Shown here: piece by piece, positions 34,282 to 42,600 of the stretch
Position numbering within the stretch: the stretch's first letter is position 1
How the letters are laid out: each line of letters starts with the position of its first letter
Program-made: the position numbers and the translations under genes
DNA from: Caldatribacterium sp051549785
Lineage (GTDB): Bacteria; Atribacterota; Atribacteria; Atribacterales; Caldatribacteriaceae
Reading direction: 5' to 3'
Length of the DNA: 64,000 bases
NCBI RefSeq assembly: GCF_051549785.1
Contig: NZ_CP189974.1
Coordinates: 248,001 to 312,000 of the forward strand
Notes under the pieces: generated by a model
Database searches by the model: none
The model's input: the letters and a program-made list of their open reading frames with translations, nothing else
What the model was told of the DNA's origin: nothing

Positions 34282-34836
34282 TCAAAAGAGAAAGTACGGC
34301 CGGATATCGGGATGGGGACTGGGAATGATGACTTCCTTGCAGAGGAGCCCCCGATGGGCAATCACCGTTTTCGCTGCCGAGACGGCTGCCTCCACCTCGT
34401 GGATATCCCCCATCATCTTCACGTACGATTTTCCACCCATGCCCACCGCCAGGCGCACCTCGGTAATGAGGACATCGGCCGTCTTTGCCGCCACATCGGC
34501 CGCCTCAATGCTGGCGATGGCCGAAAAAGCCTCGACCACCGCTACGGCATCCCACATCTCGCAGACCACCGTTCCCAGAATGGCCGGGATAACCTGGGGA
34601 TGGAGATTGGGGATGAAGAGCTCATCCACCACGCAACCTTCTCCGGCTTCCTTCCCCGCGGTGAGCGAGGCGTCAACTTCGGCCACCTCCCCACTCACCA
34701 CGATGAGGAATTTTCCCGGACAGATGGTCTTCGCATCAACAACCCTCACCGGTGCAGCCTTCACCATGGCATCCAGGGCCTTGATGCCTATGGCGATGGA
34801 ATTGAATTCCAGTGCTCCCAGAACGACGATGTCCAT
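34282..34836 (-). CDS. pduT: BMC-T shell protein of PduT type (Fe-S pore)
   Basis: 184 residues with two tandem BMC domains, forming trimeric pseudohexamers. The first domain holds 'SKTICPGKF'-like 'AKTICPGKF', the same motif whose Cys lines the pore of Salmonella PduT and holds a [4Fe-4S] cluster. The second domain has 'VRLAVGMGGKSYVKMMGDI' and 'IPSPHPDI'. It sits next to pduS, its usual partner. The two would form an electron conduit through the shell. Confidence 0.94.
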   Translation of the reverse strand: MDIVVLGALEFNSIAIGIKALDAMVKAAPVRVVDAKTICPGKFLIVVSGEVAEVDASLTAGKEAGEGCVVDELFIPNLHPQVIPAILGTVVCEMWDAVAVVEAFSAIASIEAADVAAKTADVLITEVRLAVGMGGKSYVKMMGDIHEVEAAVSAAKTVIAHRGLLCKEVIIPSPHPDIRPYFLF

Positions 34837-34849
34837 TCGTCCACCTCAG

Positions 34850-36169
34850 CTACCGGGCTTCAATAACCACTCGCTCGTCATCGACAAAGACGACACGCCC
34901 CCCGATGCTGGCATGCACACGGGCACTGACTTCCTCTCCCGCCTCTCCCACAAGGTCTCCTTCCTGCACCACGTCCCCTACCCTGACCACTGCTCGAGCC
35001 GGAGCCCCCACGTGCTGCTTCAGGAGAAGCTCAACCCGCTCCGGTAGCGGAACCTCTCGCATCCGGAAAAGCGGGCGCTTCTCGTACTCTTCAACCCGGA
35101 GTCTCCCCTTGATCCGCAAGACCGGGACCTTCCGGTACGGAAAGTCCACACGGGTCTGCAGAGCCCTCTGGGGAAATACCGGTCGATACTGCATCCTGAG
35201 GAAATGCTCTTTGATCGCCCGGTTCACCAGCCTCGGAGAGAGCTCCATCGGGCAGGCAATTTCACACAGGCCACACTCGCTGCAGAGCACCGCACGCTCG
35301 ATGGTTTCAGGGGGCACATCAAGCCCAAGGGCAATCTGCCGCATGATCTTGTGCGGAGCCAGGTCATGCCCCAGAAGATACCGGGGGCAGAACTCCGTAC
35401 AGTACGTGCACTGGCAGCAGGCGGTCTTGCTCTGCCTGATAATGAAGGGAAGGGGCAGGGTCTTCTTCTGCACGAGAACATGGTCCCGGGGGAGGACAAA
35501 AAGACCCGAAGTCGTCTTCGTTACCGGGGCTTTCAGGTCGGTGGTCACCGACCCCATCATTGGCCCTCCCACAAGGAGGACGAAATCGTCCACCGTGGCG
35601 CCGCCGCAGTGCTCCAGAACCTTTTCAAAGGGTGTCCCCACCCGCACCCGGAGGACCGAAGGCCGGCGAACTTCCCCCTGACAGGTCAGGGTGCGCTCGA
35701 TCACCGGTTTCCCCTCCACAGCCCGGGCAACGTTCCGGAGCGTCTCAACGTTCAGCACCACCACGCCAACTGAAGGAGGGATCCCTCCTTCAGGAACAAT
35801 ACGCCCGGTGACCTCCCGCACAAGCAGGAACTCATCCCCCGCCGGATAGTAATCGCCCAGAGAGAAAATGCTGAGACCTTTCTTCCCCTGAGAGGCTTTC
35901 CGGAGGGCTTCCTCTGCGGGGGAACCCCTGCCTTTCAGAGCAATGACGCCCTTTCTGGCCCCGGTCGCTTCCATGGCGAGGCAAAGACCCGTAACCACTG
36001 CTTCCGCTTCTTCTTCCATGACAAGCTTGTCGTTCCCAAGAAGCGGCTCACACTCTGCACCGTTGGCAATGACCACCTCAACGGAGCGAGAGAGCTTCAC
36101 ATGGGTAGGAAAGCCTCCTCCTCCTGCACCAACCACTCCCATGGCTTTGACGGCTTCGGGAACTGTCAT
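34850..36169 (-). CDS. pduS: PduS/RnfC-like flavin and iron-sulfur reductase
   Basis: 439 residues of the PduS family. An RnfC-like N-terminal FMN/NADH domain ('GVVGAGGGGFPTHVKL', 'NGAECEPLLGNDK', 'ALKGRG') is followed by a SLBB-type region and two [4Fe-4S] sites: 'CCQCTYCTEFCP' (about residue 255) and 'CSECGLCEIACP' (about residue 300). A C-terminal barrel-sandwich (lipoyl-like) part has 'VVRVGDVVQEGDLVGEAG'. It probably transfers electrons from NADH inside the BMC to PduT. It overlaps the preceding BMC-P gene by 4 bp. Confidence 0.95.
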   Translation of the reverse strand: MTVPEAVKAMGVVGAGGGGFPTHVKLSRSVEVVIANGAECEPLLGNDKLVMEEEAEAVVTGLCLAMEATGARKGVIALKGRGSPAEEALRKASQGKKGLSIFSLGDYYPAGDEFLLVREVTGRIVPEGGIPPSVGVVVLNVETLRNVARAVEGKPVIERTLTCQGEVRRPSVLRVRVGTPFEKVLEHCGGATVDDFVLLVGGPMMGSVTTDLKAPVTKTTSGLFVLPRDHVLVQKKTLPLPFIIRQSKTACCQCTYCTEFCPRYLLGHDLAPHKIMRQIALGLDVPPETIERAVLCSECGLCEIACPMELSPRLVNRAIKEHFLRMQYRPVFPQRALQTRVDFPYRKVPVLRIKGRLRVEEYEKRPLFRMREVPLPERVELLLKQHVGAPARAVVRVGDVVQEGDLVGEAGEEVSARVHASIGGRVVFVDDERVVIEAR

Positions 36170-36465
36170 CGCCCTTCTTCCTTCCGGAAGACGACCTGGC
36201 CGTTCTCTTCTATGCGATCCACGATGCCAACAATGACACAGTCTATGGCCTTCTGGTAGGTGAACTCGGTCTGGCGGGCCGAACTCCCCTGGGAGATAAG
36301 GACAACTTCGCCTCTCCCACTCCCCACAAGGTCAAGGGCCACCAGGTACTCGCCCTTTTCTCTCCCCCGGGTATCGCAGGTCCGCACCAGAAGGTACTTC
36401 CCCCCGGCAATACCATCGTTTTTCTGACTTGCCACCACCGTTCCAACAACCTTAGCCAGAATCAT
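36166..36465 (-). CDS. BMC-P shell vertex protein (EutN/CcmL family), second in operon
   Basis: 99 residues of EutN/CcmL type ('ILAKVVGTVVASQKNDGIAGG', 'LDLVGSGRGEVVLISQGSSARQT', 'IVGIVDRIEENG'). It has a charged tail 'FRKEEGR'. It starts 15 bp after the preceding BMC-P gene stops. The RQT after GSSA is shared with CcmL-like members, unlike the third and fourth genes. Confidence 0.93.
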   Translation of the reverse strand: MILAKVVGTVVASQKNDGIAGGKYLLVRTCDTRGREKGEYLVALDLVGSGRGEVVLISQGSSARQTEFTYQKAIDCVIVGIVDRIEENGQVVFRKEEGR

Positions 36466-36480
36466 GCCTTTCTCCCCTGG

Positions 36481-36789
36481 TTACGTGGTCACAACGGCGT
36501 CCTTCTGGTACACTACTTTCCCGTCGACCTCAATTGCATCCACAATCGCCACAATGGCGGCATCGCTTGGTTTGCCCTCGGTGATCGCAGTCATCCGGGC
36601 GCTACTCCCTGAAACGTAGAAAACGATTTCTCCCTTTCCTGCCCCGACACAGTCCATGGCCACAAGGTAATCCCCTTTCCCCTGGAGCGTCACGGGGTCA
36701 ATTTTCTCAAGGAGCAGAAACTTGATGCCCTTGATTTTCTCCTCTTTGCGGGTGGAAACGACCGTCCCCACCACTCTGGCGAGAATCAT
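36481..36789 (-). CDS. BMC-P shell vertex protein (EutN/CcmL family), first in operon
   Basis: 102 residues of EutN/CcmL type ('ILARVVGTVVSTRKEEKIKG', 'MDCVGAGKGEIVFYVSGSSARMT', 'IVAIVDAIEVDGKVVYQ'). It follows the BMC-H gene by 18 bp. Its N-terminal half is close to the second gene, suggesting local duplication. Confidence 0.93.
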   Translation of the reverse strand: MILARVVGTVVSTRKEEKIKGIKFLLLEKIDPVTLQGKGDYLVAMDCVGAGKGEIVFYVSGSSARMTAITEGKPSDAAIVAIVDAIEVDGKVVYQKDAVVTT

Positions 36790-36807
36790 AAAGCGATGTT
36801 CTCCCTT

Positions 36808-37134
36808 TCAATCCTTTTCACCGATGGTGATGTCCTTCTTCTTGCCACCCCGACCAAGAGGAAGAACCTCGTCCACATTCGGATGAGGACGCGGGATGAT
36901 ATGGACAGAGACAACCTCTCCAACCTTTGCTGCCGCAACCTGTCCGGCATCAAGAGCCGCCCGCACCGCTGCCACGTCCCCTCGCACGATAGCGGTGACG
37001 TACCCTCCGCCAATCTTTTCGTATCCGACGAGTTCTACCTTTGCCGCTTTGACCATGGCGTCAGCTGCCTCCACCATCGCCGCAAACCCACGGGTCTCAA
37101 TCATGCCCAGAGCATCTGAGTAGACTTCGCCCAT
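36808..37134 (-). CDS. BMC-H hexameric shell protein
   Basis: 108 residues with one BMC domain: 'ALGMIETRGFAAMVEAADAMVKAA', 'GGYVTAIVRGDVAAVRAALDAG' and 'HIIPRPHPNV'. This is the facet-forming hexamer and the only BMC-H gene in the window. It is the first gene of the operon and has a good site, AAAGGAGTAGGG, before the ATG. The Lys-rich C-terminal tail ('GRGGKKKDITIGEKD') is longer than in PduA/EutM. Confidence 0.95.
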   Translation of the reverse strand: MGEVYSDALGMIETRGFAAMVEAADAMVKAAKVELVGYEKIGGGYVTAIVRGDVAAVRAALDAGQVAAAKVGEVVSVHIIPRPHPNVDEVLPLGRGGKKKDITIGEKD

Positions 37135-37161
37135 CGTTCCCTACTCCTTTCCATTCGTTCG

Positions 37162-37245
37162 GGAGGGAGCGCTGACTCCCTCCTGAGGTGTTATTATTTA
37201 CACAGATTCTGTCATGTATATAACACATTGCTCTTCTCCTGTCAA
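37162..37245 (-). promoter_or_regulatory. BMC operon promoter with GTGTTA elements and leader hairpin
   Basis: On the minus strand TTGACA (37240-37245), 17-bp spacer, TATATA (37217-37222). GTGTTA overlaps the -10 (37221-37226) and its inverted copy TAACAC lies about 27 bp downstream (37188-37193), a possible two-half-site operator. GTGTTA also appears at the liv and exported-ABM promoters. Further down, GGAGGGAG and CTCCCTCC (37162-37183) form an 8-bp stem with 6-nt loop in the leader, without a T-run, so it is more likely a stability element than a terminator. Confidence 0.7.
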
Positions 37246-37274
37246 TGAGGGACGGAGCGTTTCCGTTTTTTCGC

Positions 37275-37303
37275 TTGAGGCTTTTTTGGTCTTGCGCTAA
37301 GGT
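37275..37303 (+). promoter_or_regulatory. Possible promoter of the PfkB kinase operon
   Basis: TTGAGG (37275-37280) and TAAGGT (37298-37303) with a 17-bp spacer lie 25 bp before the kinase ATG and are divergent from the BMC promoter. Both hexamers match the consensus only partly. Confidence 0.4.
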
Positions 37304-37327
37304 ATTTGGAAGAAAGGAGGAAGGGCT

Positions 37328-38263
37328 ATGCGAGTGGGATGCATGGGAGAACTCCTTGTAGAAATCATGCGGGATAAGGTGGACGTTCCTCTGGGTGTTC
37401 CCGGGGTTTTCCTCGGGCCGTACCCCAGCGGAGCCCCGGCAATTTTTGCCGATTGTCTGGCTCGCCTGAAGGGGGAGGTCTTTTTCGTCGGCGCCATCGG
37501 GCGAGACGACTTCGGTTTTCTCGTGCTTGAGCGGCTGCAAAACGACGGAGTGGACACCTCGGGCATCAAAATCCTCGACGACTTCACCACCGGAGTGGCC
37601 TTTGTGACCTATTTCAGCGATGGTTCCCGGAAGTTCATCTACCACATCTCCCGGGCAGCTTCAGGACAGATATTCCCCGAGGACATACGGGAGGAGGATT
37701 TCGTAAAAGTAGACCTCCTGCACGTCATGGGCTCCACCATGCTCATCAACGAGAACTGCCGGGCTTCTTATGAAAAGGCCATCCGCATCGTCCGGGGAGC
37801 GAAAAAGCGTGTGAGCTTCGACCCCAATTTCCGGCCTGAGCTTTTAGGGAAAGACCGGGCCCGGGAGCTCTTCCTGCCTATTCTCAAGGAGAGTTTCATC
37901 GTCTTCCCCACCGAAGAGGAACTCTCCGTCCTCACTGGAGAACAGGATCCCCTGAAGGCCGCAGAGAAAGTGCTCTCGGAAGGCCCGGAGATTGTGGCCA
38001 TCAAACAGGGAAAGCGGGGGTCCACCGTGGTGACGAGGAAGGGGGTGTACACGCTTCCGGCCTTCCCCGTGGAGGAAGTCGATCCCACAGGGGCAGGAGA
38101 CTGTTACTGTGCCGGGTTCCTGGCAGCCCTCTCCCGGGGGATGAGCGTGGAAGAGGCAGGGAGGTTTGCCAACGCCGTGGGAGCCCTGGCGGTAACCAGA
38201 AAGGGACCCATGGAAGGAGCTCCAACCTGGGAAGATGTGGAAGCATTCCTGGAGCGTTTCTAA
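37328..38263 (+). CDS. PfkB/ribokinase-family sugar kinase
   Basis: 311 residues of the ribokinase family with AAAGGAGG before the ATG. Visible are the substrate-binding start 'GCMGELLVEI', 'GPYPSGAPAIFADCLARL' (in place of the GGxxxN motif region), 'VGAIGRDDFG' and the ATP/anion-hole motif 'DPTGAGDCYCAGF' with the catalytic Asp. The protein phosphorylates a sugar, ketose-phosphate or keto-deoxy sugar acid; specificity is not readable. Divergent from the BMC operon and 15 bp before the GatZ-like gene, so it may supply phosphorylated substrate to the BMC pathway. Confidence 0.9.
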   Translation: MRVGCMGELLVEIMRDKVDVPLGVPGVFLGPYPSGAPAIFADCLARLKGEVFFVGAIGRDDFGFLVLERLQNDGVDTSGIKILDDFTTGVAFVTYFSDGSRKFIYHISRAASGQIFPEDIREEDFVKVDLLHVMGSTMLINENCRASYEKAIRIVRGAKKRVSFDPNFRPELLGKDRARELFLPILKESFIVFPTEEELSVLTGEQDPLKAAEKVLSEGPEIVAIKQGKRGSTVVTRKGVYTLPAFPVEEVDPTGAGDCYCAGFLAALSRGMSVEEAGRFANAVGALAVTRKGPMEGAPTWEDVEAFLERF

Positions 38264-38278
38264 GGAAGGAGGAAGAGG

Positions 38279-39577
38279 ATGTTCCCCCGCGAAACGGTTG
38301 ACGCAAGCCCCATCCGGGAGAAAGCCCAAAAGGCCGGTGTCCCGGTTTGCGATTTCCTGATGCGGAAAATGCAGGAGCTGGCAGAGCTTGAGGGGAAACC
38401 CCAGACACTCCTTGCCGTGTGCCCCAATTCCCGGACGGTCATCCGGGCAGCCCTGCGGGCAGCCAAACGAGCCCGGGCCCCAGTGAAGTTCGCCGCCACG
38501 CTGAACCAGGTGGACATCGACCGGGGATACACGGGGCTCACCCAGAGGGAATTCGTGGAACTCGTGAAACAGGAGGCCGAGGCCATCCACTTTGAGGGGC
38601 TCATCATCATCGCCCTGGACCATGGGGGACCATGGGTGAAAGACCGACACACCATCGAGGGATGGGACCTGAAAACGTGCATGGACTGGGTGAAGCGGTC
38701 GTTTGAAGCCGCGCTTGACGCAGGGTACGACCTCCTCCACGTTGACCCTACTGTAGACCGAACCCTGCCTCATGGGACGACGCTCCCTGTGGAGACGGTC
38801 ATTGAGCGGACGGTGGAACTCATCGAGCATGCGGAAAACCACCGGAAAAAGCGGGGACTTCCTCCCGTCTCTTATGAAGTAGGAACCGAGGAGGTCCATG
38901 GGGGACTTGCGGACCTTGGGGTTTTCGAGCGGTTCCTCTCTGGGCTTAAAGACGCCCTGAAGGCCCGGGGACTTGAGGGAGTCTGGCCGATTTTCGTGGT
39001 GGGGAAGGTGGGAACAGACCTCCACACCACGCTTTTCGACCCCCAGGTTGCCCAGGTGCTTGCCGAAAAGGCCCGACCTTATGGGTCCTTTATCAAGGGA
39101 CACTACACCGACTACGTGGAGAACCCCGAGGACTATCCGAAATCGGGCATGGGGGCAGCCAACGTGGGCCCAGAGTTCACCGAAGAGGAGTACAACGCTC
39201 TGGCTGAGCTCGCCCACATAGAAGAGGAGCTCTTTGCCCGGAAGCTGGTGGTCGAAAAATCAGAAATCCTTGAGGTCCTCACTCAGGAAGTCCGCAAAAG
39301 CGGGCGCTGGAAGAAATGGCTCCTCCCCGAAGAAATGGGAAAGGACCTCCTGGAACTCCCCAGAGAGCGGAAAATGTGGCTGGTGAAAACAGGATGCCGG
39401 TACATCTGGGCCCAGCCGGAAGTGGTGGCGAAAAGAGCGCTGCTTTACGAGAACCTGAAAAGAAACGGATACTTCCCGGAGGACATCGTCCTCACAGCCA
39501 TTGAACGCGCTCTTGATAAGTACTTCCGGGCGTTCAACCTCGTGGACCTTGACCTTCGGCTTCAAAAAGTCCTGTGA
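38279..39577 (+). CDS. GatZ/KbaZ-family (class II tagatose-bisphosphate aldolase Z-subunit-like) protein
   Basis: 432 residues, the size of GatZ/KbaZ/AgaZ proteins. Characteristic stretches are 'LLAVCPNSRTVIRAALRAAK', 'LNQVDIDRGYTGLTQREFV', 'IALDHGGPW' (DHGGP motif), 'LLHVDPTVDRTL' and 'SYEVGTEEVHGGL', with C-terminal 'ALDKYFRAFNLV'. In Enterobacteria the Z protein stabilises the GatY/KbaY aldolase, but no GatY homolog is present here. With conserved His and Glu residues in a TIM-barrel, it may itself be the lyase. Likely co-transcribed with the kinase. Confidence 0.87.
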   Translation: MFPRETVDASPIREKAQKAGVPVCDFLMRKMQELAELEGKPQTLLAVCPNSRTVIRAALRAAKRARAPVKFAATLNQVDIDRGYTGLTQREFVELVKQEAEAIHFEGLIIIALDHGGPWVKDRHTIEGWDLKTCMDWVKRSFEAALDAGYDLLHVDPTVDRTLPHGTTLPVETVIERTVELIEHAENHRKKRGLPPVSYEVGTEEVHGGLADLGVFERFLSGLKDALKARGLEGVWPIFVVGKVGTDLHTTLFDPQVAQVLAEKARPYGSFIKGHYTDYVENPEDYPKSGMGAANVGPEFTEEEYNALAELAHIEEELFARKLVVEKSEILEVLTQEVRKSGRWKKWLLPEEMGKDLLELPRERKMWLVKTGCRYIWAQPEVVAKRALLYENLKRNGYFPEDIVLTAIERALDKYFRAFNLVDLDLRLQKVL

Positions 39578-39612
39578 AGTGGTATGATAGAGGGGAAAGG
39601 AGGGTATTCCCC

Positions 39613-42600
39613 GTGAAAGGTCGCCTTTTCTGTGGGGCTGTTTTCGTAGTGGTCGGGGTCCTGGCGCTCTGTGGCCTCCTTTTCGCCCAAGAGGAAGAGT
39701 TCACCATCCTCTCCATCCTGCCACCCCCCGACACCCTGGTTCCACCGGTGCTCACCGAAATCCGTATCGTCTTCTCCCGAGAAGCCGTCACCCGTGAAGA
39801 TACCGGGGTTCTCAGGGATTTCTCCTTCCTTCCCCTCTCAATCAACCCGCCCCTCCAGGGGCAGTTCCTCTGGGAGGATGAGAAAACCCTGGTGCTGAAG
39901 CCCAAAGGAGCGCTTCGGGAAGCTACCCGGTACGTTTTCCGTTTCCGGGATGACTTCCGGGATGTGCGGGGCAGGCTCCTTGCCGGGCGCCACGACTTCA
40001 CCTTCTCCACCGAGCCCCTTAGGGTCCTTGGCATCAAGCAGGTGGACTACACCGAGGAAGGTGGGGCGGTGCTGGAGTGCAGTTTCTCCCTTCCTGTGCT
40101 TCCCCAGAAACTCCGGGGGTTTCTGACGCTTCGGGATGCCCAGGGAAACGAAATTCCCTACGCGCTCCCCTTAGGTCCGGCAAGCACCAGGCTCTACCTG
40201 ACAACCGTTCCCCTTCAGGAACCGGTACTTTCCGTGGAAATCCTCCCCGGACTCACGAGCGAGCGGGGTCCTTTAGGCCTTGAGGATGCCTACCGGAAGA
40301 CCCTTGAAGTCACCTACGCCTTTGAGATTCTGGGGAACTGGGTGTACTTCGAGAGCCCTGAGTCCTGCGTCATCGACTTTTCCACGTCCACCCCTGTCGA
40401 TCCGGAGACTCTCGCCCCCTTCGTCCGCGTGGACCCCCCATCCCCTTTCACAGTCCGCCGAAGCTACGGAGGGTTTGCGATTGTTGGACCTTTTCTCCCC
40501 AGAGAACGGAAGGTCATCACCGTGAAGCGCGGGGCCCAGGCAAAGAACGGAGCGAAACTCCTTGAAGACTTCACCCAGGCGGTCATCATTCCCGACCTCT
40601 CTCCTTCCGTTGCCTTCCCCGTTACCGGGACTTACATCACTGAAGCGCTGGGGACACGAATCCCCGTAATGCTCCTCAATGTTCCCAAGGTACGGGTGCT
40701 CCTGTGGCGGCTTTACGACAACAACATCCCCATCGCCCTGGCAAACCTCCCCCAGGTTCCCGCCGAGGCTTTAGGGGAACTCGTTCGGGAAGAGACACTC
40801 TTCAACGACAGTCCTCCCAATGTCCCCGTGCGGAAAGCCTTAGACCTTGTGCACCTCACGGGAAACCGGAAGGGAACGTATCTTCTCATCGCCCAGGACG
40901 CAAGCGATGAGGGTTGGGCTTTTGCTGAGCACCTTGTGGCCTTCACCGATATCGGTATCGTCGCCAAGGTCTTCCCCCAGGGTATCCTCGTCTGGGCCAA
41001 TTCCCTGCGGGATGGAACACCCCTTGTCAACGCCTGGGTCAAGGTCTTCTCCCGAACCAATCAGTTGCTCCTTGAAGGAACCTGCAATGAGGAAGGACTC
41101 TTCCTGGGGACTCGGGACATCCCCTGGGACGAAAAGACCAGACCCTACATCGTCACGGTGCAGACCCCGGATGACCTCTCGTTCCTGGTTTTAGATGGAG
41201 AACTCTTTGCCGTAAGCGGCTTTGACACCACCGGGCGGGAGTACCTGCGAAAAGGCTACGAGGCTTTCCTCTACCTCCCCCGGGGAGTTTTCCGGCCAGG
41301 TGAAGAACTCAAGGCCCAGGCCATTGTCCGGGGACCAGAGTTCCTTCCGCCGCCAGCTTTCCCCGTCCGGTTTGCACTGAGAAACCCTCTGGGCCGGGAA
41401 ATCGCGGAAGAAAGTACCGTACTCTCCCCACAGGGTGGGGCAACCTTCTCTCTTCTACTCCCGGAGAACGCCCTCACAGGAGCGTACGTCCTCTCCCTTA
41501 CCCTCCCAGACGGGAAAACGGTCCTTGCGGAGAGGCAGTTCCTCGTCGAAGAGTTCGTTCCTCCTCGCCTCCGGGTCAACCTTCAGGCGAGTTCTCTTCT
41601 GGCCGCAACTGGAGAAGACGTGAGTGTGGACGTTGCCGGTGAGTACCTCTTCGGTCGGAAGGCATCGGGGCTCCCCTTCACCGCCCAGGTGGTCTTTGAA
41701 AGTACTCTGCCCTCCTTCCCCGATTTTGCCACCTATACCTTCGGCAACAAAGAAGCGACCTTCTCCCCCTTCACCCTTCCCCTTGGGGAGGGGATGCTCA
41801 ACGAAGAGGGAAGGGCGTCCTTCTCTTTCACGGTCCCTTCGGACCTCCGTCCTCCTGCCCTCCTCACCGGGAAAGTCACCGTCACCGTGAGCGATCCTGC
41901 TGGTCGCCCGGTGAGTGAGAGCCTGAGCATTCTGGTTTCTCCCTACCCCGTGTACCTGGGAGTAGCCCTCCCGGAAGGGGAGTTTGAACCGGGAGTCCCC
42001 CTCACCATTGCCCTTGTGGCACTTGACAGAGAGGGAAAGCCGAAAGAAACCGGAGTGAATCTCCGGATCTTCCGCATCCTGCGCCATTTTGTGCTTTCTG
42101 CCCCGGAAGAGGGAGAAAGCCTGCGGTACCGGGAGGAAGAGGAATGGGTGCCTGAGGTGGAGACTTTCCTTTCCCTTGCCGAAGGGAAGGGAACCTACAC
42201 TTTTACGCCTGGAACCTACGGAGAGTACCTCCTTGAGGTGAGCGAGCCCCAGTCTCTGAGCACCACTACCCGCAGGTTCTTCGTCTTCGGGCGGTACGGT
42301 CTTGCCCCCCAGGGTGAGGCCCTGCCGGACCGCCTCAACCTTGTCCTTGACAAATCCCGATACCGCCTGGGGGAAGAGGCCACCCTGCGGTACCGGGCAC
42401 CATTCGCCGGAAAAGCCCTGTTCACCGTGGAAACGGACACCATCGTGTCCGCTCAGGTTGTTGCGCTTGAGGAAAGCGGCGAAATCCGCTTCGAGGTCAC
42501 CGAGGCCATGGCCCCCAACGCCTACTGTTCCCTTGTGCTCCTTAAGGAAGGTACCCCACAAGAAGGCCCGCTTCGGGCCCTGGGGGTCACGCCCCTCTTC

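Noticed and set aside
37250..37270. Possible terminator (ACGGA/TCCGT stem with T-run) upstream of the PfkB kinase
   Set aside because: The stem is only five pairs and no plus-strand gene ends there; it may be chance in a T-rich leader.
37844..39217. Long minus-strand open frame (457 codons) opposite the kinase and GatZ-like genes
   Set aside because: The plus strand carries clear family proteins here; the antisense product has no recognisable domain and crosses two genes.
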